DNA of 64,000 nt from Bombardia bombarda (lineage: Eukaryota > Ascomycota > Sordariomycetes > Sordariales > Lasiosphaeriaceae): NCBI GenBank assembly GCA_030512295.1, contig JAULSR010000004.1, positions 868,001-932,000 of the forward strand, in the 5' to 3' direction. The notes below the pieces were generated by a model. The model was not told the origin of the DNA. It saw nothing but the letters and a program-made list of their open reading frames with translations, and did not search any database. The translations under genes were made by a program, and so were the position numbers. How positions within the stretch are numbered: the first letter of the stretch is position 1; each line of letters opens with the position of its first letter. Of this stretch, positions 11,024 through 21,191 are shown one piece after another.

Positions 11024-12934
11024 GCTTTGTCAGCAGCCTGTCTGAGTAATTCTCAACCATATTCACAAAGTAGTTATGTGTTTGATACATACTCAGCAGC
11101 TATGCAAAAGGTGAGCTTTTGTTTCTGAATTATATCTGTTTGCCTTACCTTTTATAGTCTATTTTCTTCATATCACAGCTTTGGGATTTATTTGTTTCCC
11201 TGCCGTCTCTCACACTTGAACAGTGACCCATGACCCACACTTGACTTCTCCCTCCAATCCTTTGCGCTTGGAGGGGTTCTTTCCATGACCGGCATCCTTC
11301 TCCGGTTTGATTTGCCGTATGGGCCATTGGAGCTGCTCCTTCCCTCCTCTTCGCCTCTTCCTACATCCTTCTAGACGAGCGGCTGGGCCTGCTATTGAGT
11401 AACCACGTTGTTAGGTCGCTCGGTAGGCAAGGCCGGTTAGTAGGTGGTCTCAATGGAACCTGCTTCTTCCCGACGAAGGCTTCTGCTTTCTCCAATGATA
11501 ATCCCGCCCTCGTCGTGTTCTTCAATTTAGTAGTGACTCTATACAGTTCAACGCACCTGCAAGTCGTCATTTATCATCCCTGCGTCGCTACACCTTTGGA
11601 AGAGACAGTGCTTATGAACTTATCCCCCTCATTCCTGATCCCTCTCAGATCTATTACTTTGAACCAGAGCAGCAGCTGAAATTCCCTGCCTACCTACCTA
11701 CCAGAGGATCTGGATTTGACAACGTGAGCTGAAGCTCTCAGGTGAGGGCAGCCCAGTCTTCAATATGACGTCCTGAATTGCTAACGACAATGATCACACC
11801 AGCACCGGTCGATACGAACTTCTACCGTATAATAATACAATACTACTACGGCTCTTCCTATTGCTAATTGTGGCGATTTGGACGAGCTAGCCAAAAATGA
11901 CATCATCCTGAACATCGGTTTAGGATATAAAGATATGTGGATTTCACAAGTTATTCAGAGACAATTCGCTTCTATAAAGACCCTACAAGAGATGAGAAAC
12001 GCCAGCATTACCGTCACGGTTTACTATCACAGCATCCTTGGCAACCAACTGGTACCAAGTTCTAGCGTACCAATACTGGTTGTGTTCAAACAGTCAGCGA
12101 ACGATGTAGTCAGCAGCTCCAACTACGGGTCCTTGGTCCTAGGCTGGCAAGATAAGGTCCAAGCCTGGCCTGGACTCACTGTGCTCCACGCAATTCCCCC
12201 CTCGTCTTTGCCCTTCTTCTCTTGGAGGTCTCAGCGTGCCGTACGAAACGAGACCTGCACCGTAATCGCTCATACAAGACCCCGGCCCCGGCCAATTTGC
12301 CTCCAAAAAGTGACAAACCTCATTGCAGGCCCATGGTACCGCTTAAAATATGATTATACCGCTTATAACTATCCCTTTTACAACTATCAGTCTACAATTA
12401 CCCCATCAACAATTATCCCATCCAACGGCGGTTTGATTGCAAAAGATTTACAGTCTTGGTGTGGGCGACCATTTTGATGTCACTACGGTGCAGGTCTCTT
12501 TTCGTACGGTACGTCGAGAACTTCTCTTTCTTTTGTGTATGTCGTTTATCTGGTGGAACTTATCATTGGAGGCCACTCATTCAAGCAATAGAAGACTGAG
12601 CAACATGGCAAAACGGTGAGGTGGCACATTCATCATGGGTAAGAGAGATAGGGAGATATTCAAGGAGAAATCATCGTTTGGTAGTAAAGTTTCCGGTCCA
12701 GGTCCAAATCAACCCAGTTCCAGCAGCTAATTTAAGTATTGCAATGTGTAAAAGCGTTCTGGTCTAGGTCCAGATAAGCTTAGCTCCAGCAGCCAATCTC
12801 TACTCTCTCTACAGTGAAAAAGAAAGATAAGGTAGTCAACCTATTGCCATGATTTACGCCATAGCCCCGAAAATATGCAGAAGGCATGCCACAGATGAAG
12901 AAAGGCCTCCTTTCTTCTGACAAAGAGGGTGTGA
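11024..12934. other. 1.9-kb region without supported gene; imperfect 66-nt-spaced duplication at 12695-12797
   Basis: This marks the start of the accessory island. A 199-codon open frame at 11878-12477 starts at a non-ATG codon and its translation is repetitive at the end, so I do not accept it. At 12695 and 12761 a segment starting GGTCCAGGTCC / GGTCTAGGTCC and ending with CCAGCAGC is repeated with mostly C-to-T and G-to-A differences. Confidence 0.5.
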
Positions 12935-13824
12935 TTAACGTTGCCGGCTAACTGATTTGCGTACTTTTGCTATGGGTCGTACTATCAGATCGTCAGATGA
13001 GCTCTCGTCGAAATCCTGCTCAATGTTCGCCTCCCGCTTGCGCTTGTTGACTTTTGCGGTCTGTTTTTCCAGCGCGGTGTGCGATTTTTGCTCTTCAGTC
13101 ATCTCAAGCCACGAGCAATGATACTCGGCGTACTCCCCGTGCAGGATTTTGCACCTGCGCCCAATATCCTTCAGTGCCTTAGCCTCATCCAACCCCTCCA
13201 GTCTGGACATTGCTTTGGCAAGACTCTCAAGAGTTACCTTGCCCTGCCCTTGGCTGCCCTTGAGCCAGTCTTTGTGTTCTTTCGGTCCGCGTTTCTGAAT
13301 TAGTTCGCAGACGGCCTGAATCGGGTAGCTAGAGGAGACGATGAGATAGCAAGTACTATCAAAAAAGTTTTATCCCACTCAGCATCACGGGAGACGTTTT
13401 CGCTATCCAGGATACGTTGTGCGATCGAAATCAGTTGCTTCGGCCATCGGTATGTGGTTCCCTCGCTGTTCATGCCGGATTTGTCGTTGATGAACTGCGT
13501 CAACCGTGCTCTGTTATCTCCCCTGATAAATTCTTCGACTTCAGGGCGGAGGAGGTTGAATTCGAGGCCTTTGATGCAGATGAGCCCGGTGCTCTTGTCG
13601 AATGAGATCTCGTCCAGTTCCAGTGCAAGCCGTCTGGCCTTATCCACACGAAACTGGTTTAGTCGGGCGAGATATCCGGACAAGATAGCTTCGGATAGAG
13701 GTTCAGTCGTTAGACGGGTCAGGTTGGCATCTAGAGGCTTAATGCCTGTATATTCGGGAAAGCCCCCCCGTGCTGCTACCGCCACGGATGGCAGGGTCGC
13801 CGGGTGGCGGCATTTGGAATGCTG
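12935..13824 (-). pseudogene. Accessory hypothetical gene with an apparent frameshift
   Basis: I do not recognise the family. One frame (13300-13824) encodes a mostly helical, charged segment containing GLEFNLLRPEVEEFIRG and WDKTFLIVLAISSSP. The continuation YPIQAVCELIQKRGPKEHK and the rest down to the stop at 12935 lie in another frame, and the switch occurs at about 13325-13345 with no intron of acceptable length between. The C-terminus is Lys/Arg-rich with SSSDD. The upstream end joins an AG acceptor at 13825-13826 (intron from about 13899, GTAAAA donor), but I found no convincing ATG in the first exon. It is either a decaying gene or contains one base-calling error. It sits divergent from the FunK1 kinase about 2.2 kb away. 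Confidence 0.5.
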
Positions 13825-16075
13825 CTAAAAGCGTAGTGAGCATGCGATCTTCACGCCGAGACTATTCTCAGGCTAAGAATAATCAATAGTAGGGTTTTAC
13901 CTGTATGTGTCGAATTAATTGGCTTGCTCTGGTAAGCCGTGTGTGCTTCTTCCGAGGGTTGGCACCGGATTGATGCAGGAAGGAAAAGTAGTTGAGGACG
14001 GGAAGACGGGAAGACGGGAAGAAAGGAAAATACCCGCAAAGCCGCAATAATAAATCTTACAGCTGGTTCAGCTGCTCAACAAGCAGGCGGTAGGGCATCT
14101 AGTCACCTGGTCGCCCAGTTATCAGGAGTGTAAAGTTCAGATGAAATAGAACTAGCACCAATAACATCTAAGTATGACACCTCAACCTGGACTTCGAGGA
14201 TTTCCTTCATCGATCACTGCGAGAAGCTACACGACAATGAGAGTCTGAACAGCTGGCCGACAGAAGGCGAATGACGTCCTCAGGAAAGCCCACAACGCAC
14301 CCTGAACAGAGGTATTATGGGGTCAATGAAGGTAGATTTGGCAGATATTCCACGGGCCTTAATCTGCAAGAGTCTTTGGTTGATTCCCCCAGCAAGGAGT
14401 GGTGACGGCAGCTGAGACTTGTGAGCCTGATCCTCGGAGCGGGAGAGAAGAGACGGCGGAGTTGAGGTTACCCGACCTAGTCCTGGCTCGATGCCTCTTC
14501 TGCCATGTTGATACAATGCAAGCTCGCGGCAACAGGAATGAATCCCGTCTCAGTTGGCCTCCTGTGGATGACGAGGTCCGGACACCAGGAGGCGTGGTGT
14601 GAGGGTCATGATACATCTGATTCGCCTTATAGGTCGCCGACCAAAGCGTTCACCAGCCTTCGGAATCCACCTATATGCATGATGATAGGCTCTCGACAGG
14701 ATAGCAATCCATCACCCATGACTCAAGCTGACGAATAGGGTCATGGGACGATGTTGGCCATGGTCCCAGACCTGAGTTTTCATGCGCCTTGAAGGGGGGA
14801 GGCCCAATCCTTTGGTGATGCCTACACGTTGCCTTGCCACGCCGCTCTGACCCTCACTCATACATCCTGAATCCTGCTTCTTCAAGTCTGCCTTGCCTGC
14901 ATGTTGGCTTGGTCGGCCACACACCACACCGGAGGGACAAGCAGGAAGCTAGGGGGTCCTTTCGACGTGGGAGAATGTCCTCTGGCATAGCTTCCATCAC
15001 AAGCGAGATCACGATGCCGGTTTCAGGAGTCATGCCCAGATTAGCTGAGCTAGGCTGATTGATTCATGCGTGGAATCCTCAAAAGGGAGCCATGTTCAGG
15101 CAAACAGGGTCTCCGAGTGGGACTTTTGCGTGTCAAGGCAGAGTCCTGAAGGAGAGGAAGGTGAGGGACGCAGAGCAGTCCGAGATAAGGCCGCTTGGCT
15201 TCGAGTAGACCGAACAGGTGCTTCGATGTTCGAGGTACACCTGCAGACACCAGACGGATGCAAATCTGGGGCATATCATGCCAGGCTCCCATAATCGGCC
15301 TATGGCGACAGGAATCTCGTTCGTGGACCTAGTTGTCTGTGCCTCACCATAGCCCATCTTGCGTGGATTCAAGCATAGCTGTACCCCTGAAGCTGGATTC
15401 GTTGCATCATCCGCCGCGTGATAGGCCTCCCATAGCCAGATGCGGAGTCCGACTAAAGAACGTGGGACTGTCTACTACCGCAGGCGCACCTCAAGTTCAT
15501 GTCGTATATAGCCATGTAGGAGCCCTTTAAGCTTCCCTAAATTTCCTTTCACCACTCTCTTTCCCTTGTAGGGTGCTTTCCTTGTAGGGTGCTTTCCCAA
15601 GTTTCCCCACCAATGTCGCATTTTTATCCTATACTCCCGGGGAAGGGCTTGCTTCGGGCTTCTCGGCTCAGATCTGGCGCTCATTTGTCGTGAATCGAGC
15701 TTTAAAGTAGTGTTGGTTATTGCTTTTGTTCTCCATCGCCTTCAAACTCCATCGCTTTCCAACGCAAACTCGACGCCTCTCTTTTCTCCTCTTCTCGACA
15801 TCCGTTATCGCTCGTTCGGAATCGGCTTCCCTCATACTACTCTTTCGCTGTCGAGATGGAAATTCCAGCAGTTCTTGTTTTAGAAAAGAAGAGTTAATTA
15901 GACTTAGGCATAAGGACTTGATTATCTGACATGTGGTCCCGCCAAACGCATGGGCCATCGGCGACGTTATTGTTCCGACGTAGCTGACTAAAGGGCTGAC
16001 TAGGTGGCTGGGAATTTTGCTGGGCAGAAACGCCACGAAATACGACCCTTTTCCCCTTTTAGTCCCATCCGACCG
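13825..16075. other. 2.2-kb gene-poor stretch upstream of the FunK1 gene
   Basis: No gene recognised. A 15-nt segment containing CCTTGTAGGGTGCTTT is duplicated in tandem at about 15568-15597. A polypurine/polypyrimidine stretch at about 13980-14030 has repeats of GGGAAGAC. The composition and the many short frames without matches suggest decayed DNA; no terminal repeats were found. Confidence 0.45.
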
Positions 16076-18490
16076 ATGGTTCTTGAAAATGCCATATCCG
16101 CCATGGTAGATCAAACTCGGTCAGAGATCATCAAAAGCAATCCGATTGGGAGAGGTCTTGACGCTTTCCGCGTTTCCTTCGACTCAATCTGTGAAGACAG
16201 GAACATAACTTGCACTCCAGACGCGCTCGACCAACTTGCCCAAGATGGTAGGACTCGCTAGCTTTTGTTGAAGTATTTGTCTGATCATGATGTAGATCTC
16301 CAAAATCTAACACTCGATCTCTTATTGGCACTACAAGGTCTCCGGACCTCTCGCCTCCTTTCTTCCCGCGGTGGAGGCAAGAATCTCTTCAACGATATAG
16401 CAAAACTCAATGCCGCGGTTAACTCCGATGATTTCGACTTTGACCGTATCCGTCCTCTCTTTAAAGCTATCCTTACCGACAAACCGGACAGCAAGGTTTG
16501 GAACCAGGTCTACAACGCTGTCACTGAATCAACCCCTCCTCCCCGACCGATAGCCTCCTCTCTCCAACAGATACCATGGCTCCGCAATACGAGCAGCTTC
16601 GCGAATTCGTCAGAATACCGCAAGTACGTGGACGATGTGCTTAAGGAGGAGCTCGGCCCTATGTATGTCGGACTCCGCGACTTCGATCAGAGATACTTCG
16701 GTGATGTGGCCGACCTCGAAACAGCATCCGAAGCTTTTTTCAAGCAGTGTTTAAAAGGCAGTGATCCGCTCTTTAACGACGGCTGGACGGGATGGCCAAA
16801 GGACGCGAACCAGGACAATGTCTTAAACTGGTTTGCAAGCTTTAGTGAGAAGCTGTCGACATTTGCGGACGGCTACAAGTCGATCCCATGTCAACGAAGA
16901 CCGTTAGCGAGGCCTAATGAGCCGATTGATGGTTCTGTCGCGAAACGTAAGATGGATGTCGGTTTTGTTAATGACTCGAAAGCGAAGAAAGACACGAGAT
17001 GCCACTGGTCCCAGATCCTTGTGCCAGGAGAGCTGAAGAGCAACCCGTCTGCCGACAAAGCTTCGGAAGCATGGCTTGACCTAGGGAGATATGCCAGAGA
17101 GGTGTTCGCTGCTCAATACACTCGTCGCTTCGTCTTGGGCTTCACAATATGTGGTTCTCTTATGAGGATATGGGAGTTTGATCGCCTTGGGGGTATCGCG
17201 TCTGAGCAATTCGACATCAATACAGACGGCCTGCGGTTTATAACTACGATACTGGGGTTTCTGTGGATGAGTGAGGAGCAGCTTGGGTTCGATCCTACCA
17301 TTATAACATCTGGCGATAAGCGATACATTGACGTTGAACTCAATGGCCAAACAAAGCGCTTGATTATTGACAGGCGTATGAAGCGTGCACCTTGCATAGC
17401 CGGCCGGGCGACGACTTGCTGGAAAGCCCATTGCGAGGGAGATCCACAGACGTCACTTGTCATTAAGGACTCATGGCAGTATACGGAACGTGAGGAAGAG
17501 GGTGAACTACTTCGGGAGGCGACCGACCGAGGGGTGGTCAATGTGGCCCGGTATTATCACCACGAGACTGTTCAAGTCGGCGGCCTGGATGACGATATTC
17601 AGACCAATGTGCGGAAAGGGTTAGATGTCACAACTGCGGAGAATTACCGAGCTGGACGCGCTGCGATGTTACGAAATGCAAGTATAGCTACTCCACGGAA
17701 AGGTCGCAGCACTGCCGGGGTGAAACGGTCATCCAGCCAGACTGGCGCTCCTCTACCACCAAGCAAACGATCCTGTTCCGCTTCTCCGACCAAGCCAGCT
17801 GGTAGCCCTCTACCGAATCGAGTGCACCGCCGGGTTGTACTCCGCGATTTCGGGGAGCCAATCTACAAGGCAAGCTCTCGAGCAGCTCTGCTCCGTGGGC
17901 TCAAGGGCTGCATAGAGGGACACGAGTCTCTGCACAAGGCCGGCTTCCTTCATAGGGACATCTCGATCAACAATCTCATGATCAATGAAGACAACAATAA
18001 CGCATCCTGGCCCTCATTCTTAATCGATCTGGACCTTGCTATCAAAGCACAACGAGAAGGTGTCTCGGGAGCGAAAGGAAAGACGGGAACCAGAGCCTTC
18101 ATGGCGATCGGGGCCCTTCTTGGCGAGCAACATTCTTTTATGCACGATCTTGAGTCATTCTTCTGGGTGCTCTTCTGGATATGCGTCCACTACGAGGGGC
18201 CCGGCCAGGGGCGGGTTGTCCCGAGATTTGACATATGGAACACCATGGATATGGAGGAGTTGGCGACGCTAAAGAAGGGACAAGTATCTCATGAGGGAGA
18301 CTTCCTCAGAATTGCGGAGGAGAACTTCACGGCATATTACCAGCCATTAATACCTTGGGTCAACAGATTACGGAAGGCAGTCTTTCCGAATGGCGGGAGG
18401 TGGGAGAGAGAGGACAGGGGCTTATATTCTCACATGAATGCTATTCTTCGCGAAGCTTGGAATGACCCGACGGTGTTGGTGGACAAGTAA
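16076..18490 (+). CDS. FunK1 fungal-type protein kinase with N-terminal D...ExK region
   Basis: Two exons, 16076-16247 and 16296-18490, give 788 residues. A stop codon at 16259-16261 lies in the same frame, but a 48-nt GTAGGA...GTAG intron removes it and gives LAQD-DLQNLTL. An in-frame ATG also exists at 16004, so the start is uncertain. The N-terminal half contains a pattern D278 (KMDVGF) ... GELK (E303, K305) and a following helix with RYAREVFAAQ, which resembles a PD-(D/E)XK nuclease core; this is inference. The kinase domain starts after a basic Ser-rich linker. It has HRDIS at about 610-614 as catalytic loop and DLD at 635-637 instead of DFG, both typical of FunK1, followed by GTRAFMAIGAL. 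FunK1 kinases are expanded in filamentous fungi and their substrates are largely unknown. The gene looks intact if the short intron is real. Confidence 0.82.
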
Positions 18491-19122
18491 CATCATTTAC
18501 TATGAATAAAGTTTTATTCTGTGAACCTAGTAACTACGATCAACCATGCGCAGGGCAAGTTTTGTGCTTTCTACAGCTTTAGCGCTATCAATTCGATAAG
18601 TTAGGTGCAGCAACCTCTGAATCGACTTTGAATCTCAGCTGGAGATGAACTAGTTATAGAAATTTACTTGTGTCAAAAAGGATCAAACTTGTCCCCTCAT
18701 CCGAAATGGAGACAAAGATCAATGACCACACCAAGTCAACACGACTTCCAACCGCGACCAGGAAATTATTTGCGTAGCCCGGTGACTGAGTTCTCCTCGA
18801 TTAAGACGGAAGATGCTCGATGAAAGCGATAAGGCCGAACCAGTGCCATTGGACGGCCTTGATCAGATACTTCTCAGGTGACGAGAACAAGCTCAGGCAG
18901 GATACATGGACCACGCAGAGAGGATTTGCGATAGAAATCTGTGTGAGACACGTAACCCGAGATACAGGGCAGAGCGCGGAAAGCGGCGAAAGCATCGCCA
19001 CAAAGACTCCGAGTCCTTTACAACCTGAGGCATCAACAAGCAGCCAATCCCATAGACCCTGATCCCTTCTCGATTCTGATTTTATTAAGCCTCAGTTCCA
19101 TTGAATAGACTCAGTTAAAGCG
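18491..19122. other. Intergenic stretch
   Basis: It lies between the FunK1 stop and the end of a dead kinase gene on the other strand. I see no gene, repeat or RNA signal in it. Confidence 0.55.
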
Positions 19123-20859
19123 TTAGTCATGAAGCTTCTCTGCCCAATAGGCGTCGAACTGATCCTTCTCATTTTCCAGTAACCTCTCCTCGGCAAGTAT
19201 CGCCTTATCTAACATCGCTCCTCCTCGAAGCTGCTCTGCAAGGTTGGATAGAAACGCCCACATTTCGCGGAACGGCGACTCCGCAAATATTTTCGAAGTA
19301 TCAGGAGTTTCCGGAATTGAGAGACGGATCGAACTGAGAAAAGTGCGGGAAGCGACTGCAGTGATCGCGACTGCAGTGATCCAGCGGTGTTGTCGCACCG
19401 ATCAATGCGTGATAATGTTTGGCAATGAGCTCCTCCCTCGTCATCTCTGTGCGATCTACGCGCGCTTTGTCCGCCTCAGTCTCAGCCAATTAATTCTGCG
19501 TCGTACCCCTCCAACTGTGATGTCTTCTCTGCCACGAACGCGCCCACCTCCTCAGGGTCAAATGCCCACCTGCGTTTCTTCCACTTGTCGATACCCACAT
19601 GCTGTCGCAGTTGCGTGAAGGGAAAACTGTATTCGTCGTTGAAGCCACACGAGAGGAGCATGTGGAGCCACATTGCTCCCGAAGTCCTCGGACCACCTGA
19701 CGAGGTTGAACATTTCTTTCTTTTCGTGGCCCGGCCGCTTCGCTTCTTCTTCTTCTAGAACGCGCTTGTAGATTTCCAAGTATCTGAAATACCGCACGGC
19801 TACGTCCGGCGGCTGGTGGTCATCACAGTCCCACTCTGGGTTGATTGGCCGATCCTGAAGAAGCCACCACGGCACTGACGCGGACAGCTGCGCCAGTCCA
19901 ACGTACGACCATTCTAGATCCACGACCCCGACGACTGTAAGGTCGTCGTCGCTTTTGACAATCAAGTTGGCCAGGCCAAAGTCGTCGCAGACGAGTTCAT
20001 ACGGCCCACGATCGTACCTCTCGTTTATGTACTCAGGCACCAAGGATGCCAGTATCTGAAACGAGGTGTACTTTCTTTCCGCGTCGCAGGGCCCTGCTAC
20101 CGAATTCGGCTGTCGGATCAGCTGCTCACAGTCCTGCCCGACGACGTACTGAAAGTAGTCGGTCGTAGTCGAGAAGCCTCGAGTTCGGTCACCTCAAGGA
20201 CGTCTGGTCAGTTCAAACCCATCCTATATTAATCAGAGGTAGGGACGGGATGAATTTTTTTTTTTTTTTTTTTTGTGCTATACTAAAAGTGTTGACGCCT
20301 CCAGTCTGAATAATGTCGTGCACCTTCCACGTTAGAGGCCGTATTTGGACGGAGAAACCTGTATTCGGCGTCGGTAGGCTGCCGATCCGGTCAAAGTCGA
20401 GCTCGAAGAGCTGAAGCTGAAAATCAGCCATCTGCCTGAATAAGGACTCGACGTCCCTATCGCTGATGTCTTCCCGCATCAGTCTTGTGTCCACTGCGGC
20501 TTCAGAATCCCTGAGCAAGCGATTGATGCTCGTGCCCTTGATGAACGACATCAGAATGAACGCGCCCAGGCCAAGCGGGTTGTCAGCGGCAACGCCCCAG
20601 GAGTATATCGTCGGGACAGGAATACTGGTCCGCTCGCGAATGAGACTCAGCACCTCCACTTCTATGGCGATCTTCTCGTCAGCGTATTGATCACAGATAG
20701 CCCCGGCTAGGGCAAACGTAGAAGCCACGTGGCATTGTCACTGAAGGTAAACTTCTGGCATAAATTATATGCGCCGTGGAGAAAGCCGCCATCGAGCGAG
20801 CATGGCAGTCGGTCAGGATGAAGGGTGGCTCTTCCTTTCCCGCGGTTGTTACCTACCAT
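19123..20859 (-). pseudogene. Decayed APH-like (aminoglycoside phosphotransferase family) kinase fused to a gag start codon
   Basis: On the minus strand the ATG at 20857-20859 is the gag start of an older retrotransposon fragment, read in frame into a kinase N-lobe (LPCSLDGGF, TWLLRLP). At a GGG run (20710-20712 on the plus strand) one base is missing; the frame then continues LAGAICDQYADEK, IPVPTIYSWGV, and RPLTWKVHDIIQTGGVNTF. A 91-nt intron (20193-20283, GTATAG...GAG) containing a 20-base homopolymer joins to DRTRGFSTTTDYF. Catalytic-lobe motifs follow (CDDFGLANLIV, VVDLEWSYVG). One extra base at about 19682 shifts RWSED to SGAMWLHMLL, another shift occurs near 19490, and a 15-nt tandem duplication (GATCACTGCAGTCGC) lies near 19370. 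With three or more lesions the gene is dead. The family phosphorylates small molecules or proteins; its fungal substrates are unknown. Confidence 0.8.
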
Positions 20860-20906
20860 AATAACCGGCTCGATCGTTACCGTGTGGTATATAGAGGTTG
20901 AAGAAT
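20820..20906 (-). mobile_element. 5' internal fragment of an older chromovirus copy (leader and gag start)
   Basis: Reading the minus strand, this segment matches the leader and first codons of the intact element: primer-binding-site region, the CACACGGTAACGATCGAGCC stretch and the gag start MVGNNRGKGRAT. The match stops abruptly at about 20820 where kinase coding sequence begins. It is the truncated remainder of a copy inserted in the opposite orientation. Confidence 0.85.
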
Positions 20907-20931
20907 TGTAAAAGAAGGCAGGTACGCCTAA
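20907..20931 (-). mobile_element. Left part of an older, reverse-oriented LTR split by the intact element
   Basis: On the plus strand it begins TGTAAAAGAAGGCAGG, the reverse complement of the LTR end. The other part continues at 26675 after the duplicated target CCTAA. The full old LTR would be about 203 bp. Confidence 0.85.
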
Positions 20932-21144
20932 TGTAAGGACATCGGACTTCCCCAAGCACATGCCAGTCATCCTACCAACTATGTATATAAGCAGCGGCCC
21001 TCGCCCACCTTCCGTTGCGAGGGCCAGGTTGAAGTCTTACGCCAATACCAGTCATTGCTCGCCTTCCCAACTATCTTCACTGCTCGCCTGCCCAGTTGTC
21101 TTCATTGTGACCACCTTGATCAGGCGTACCTGCCTTATCTTACA
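20932..21144 (+). repeat. 5' LTR
   Basis: 213 bp, starting TGTAAGGACATCGG and ending CCTTATCTTACA. It contains a TATATAA box, a 9-bp hairpin and the predicted RNA start. Confidence 0.95.
20984..21034 (+). promoter_or_regulatory. LTR promoter: TATA box, hairpin and predicted RNA 5' end
   Basis: TATATAA lies at 20984-20990. A perfect inverted repeat GGCCCTCGC (20996-21004) / GCGAGGGCC (21017-21025) with a 12-nt loop follows. Immediately after it, 42 nt from the TATA start, is AGGTTGAAG (21026-21034), which is exactly complementary to the primer-binding site. I infer transcription starts at or near 21026. Confidence 0.6.
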
Positions 21145-21147
21145 ATT

Positions 21148-21156
21148 CTTCAACCT
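21148..21156 (+). other. Candidate self-priming primer-binding site
   Basis: CTTCAACCT begins three bases after the 5' LTR. It lacks the TGG expected for priming by the 3' end of a tRNA, but is the reverse complement of AGGTTGAAG within the LTR. Tf1/sushi elements are known to prime cDNA synthesis with the 5' end of their own RNA. Confidence 0.6.
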
Positions 21157-21191
21157 CCATATACCACACGGTAACGATCGAGCCGGTCACT

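Noticed and set aside
11878..12477. 199-codon plus-strand frame
   Set aside because: No ATG start, no recognisable motif, ends in a simple Tyr/Asn/Thr/Pro stretch in decayed DNA.
15668..16114. 148-codon minus-strand frame overlapping the FunK1 leader
   Set aside because: No family match and overlaps the start of a clearly real gene.
20193..20283. Transposon insertion in the APH gene marked by the poly-A tract
   Set aside because: GT and AG ends, a branch-like CTGAC and exact restoration of the kinase frame fit an intron; no target duplication seen.
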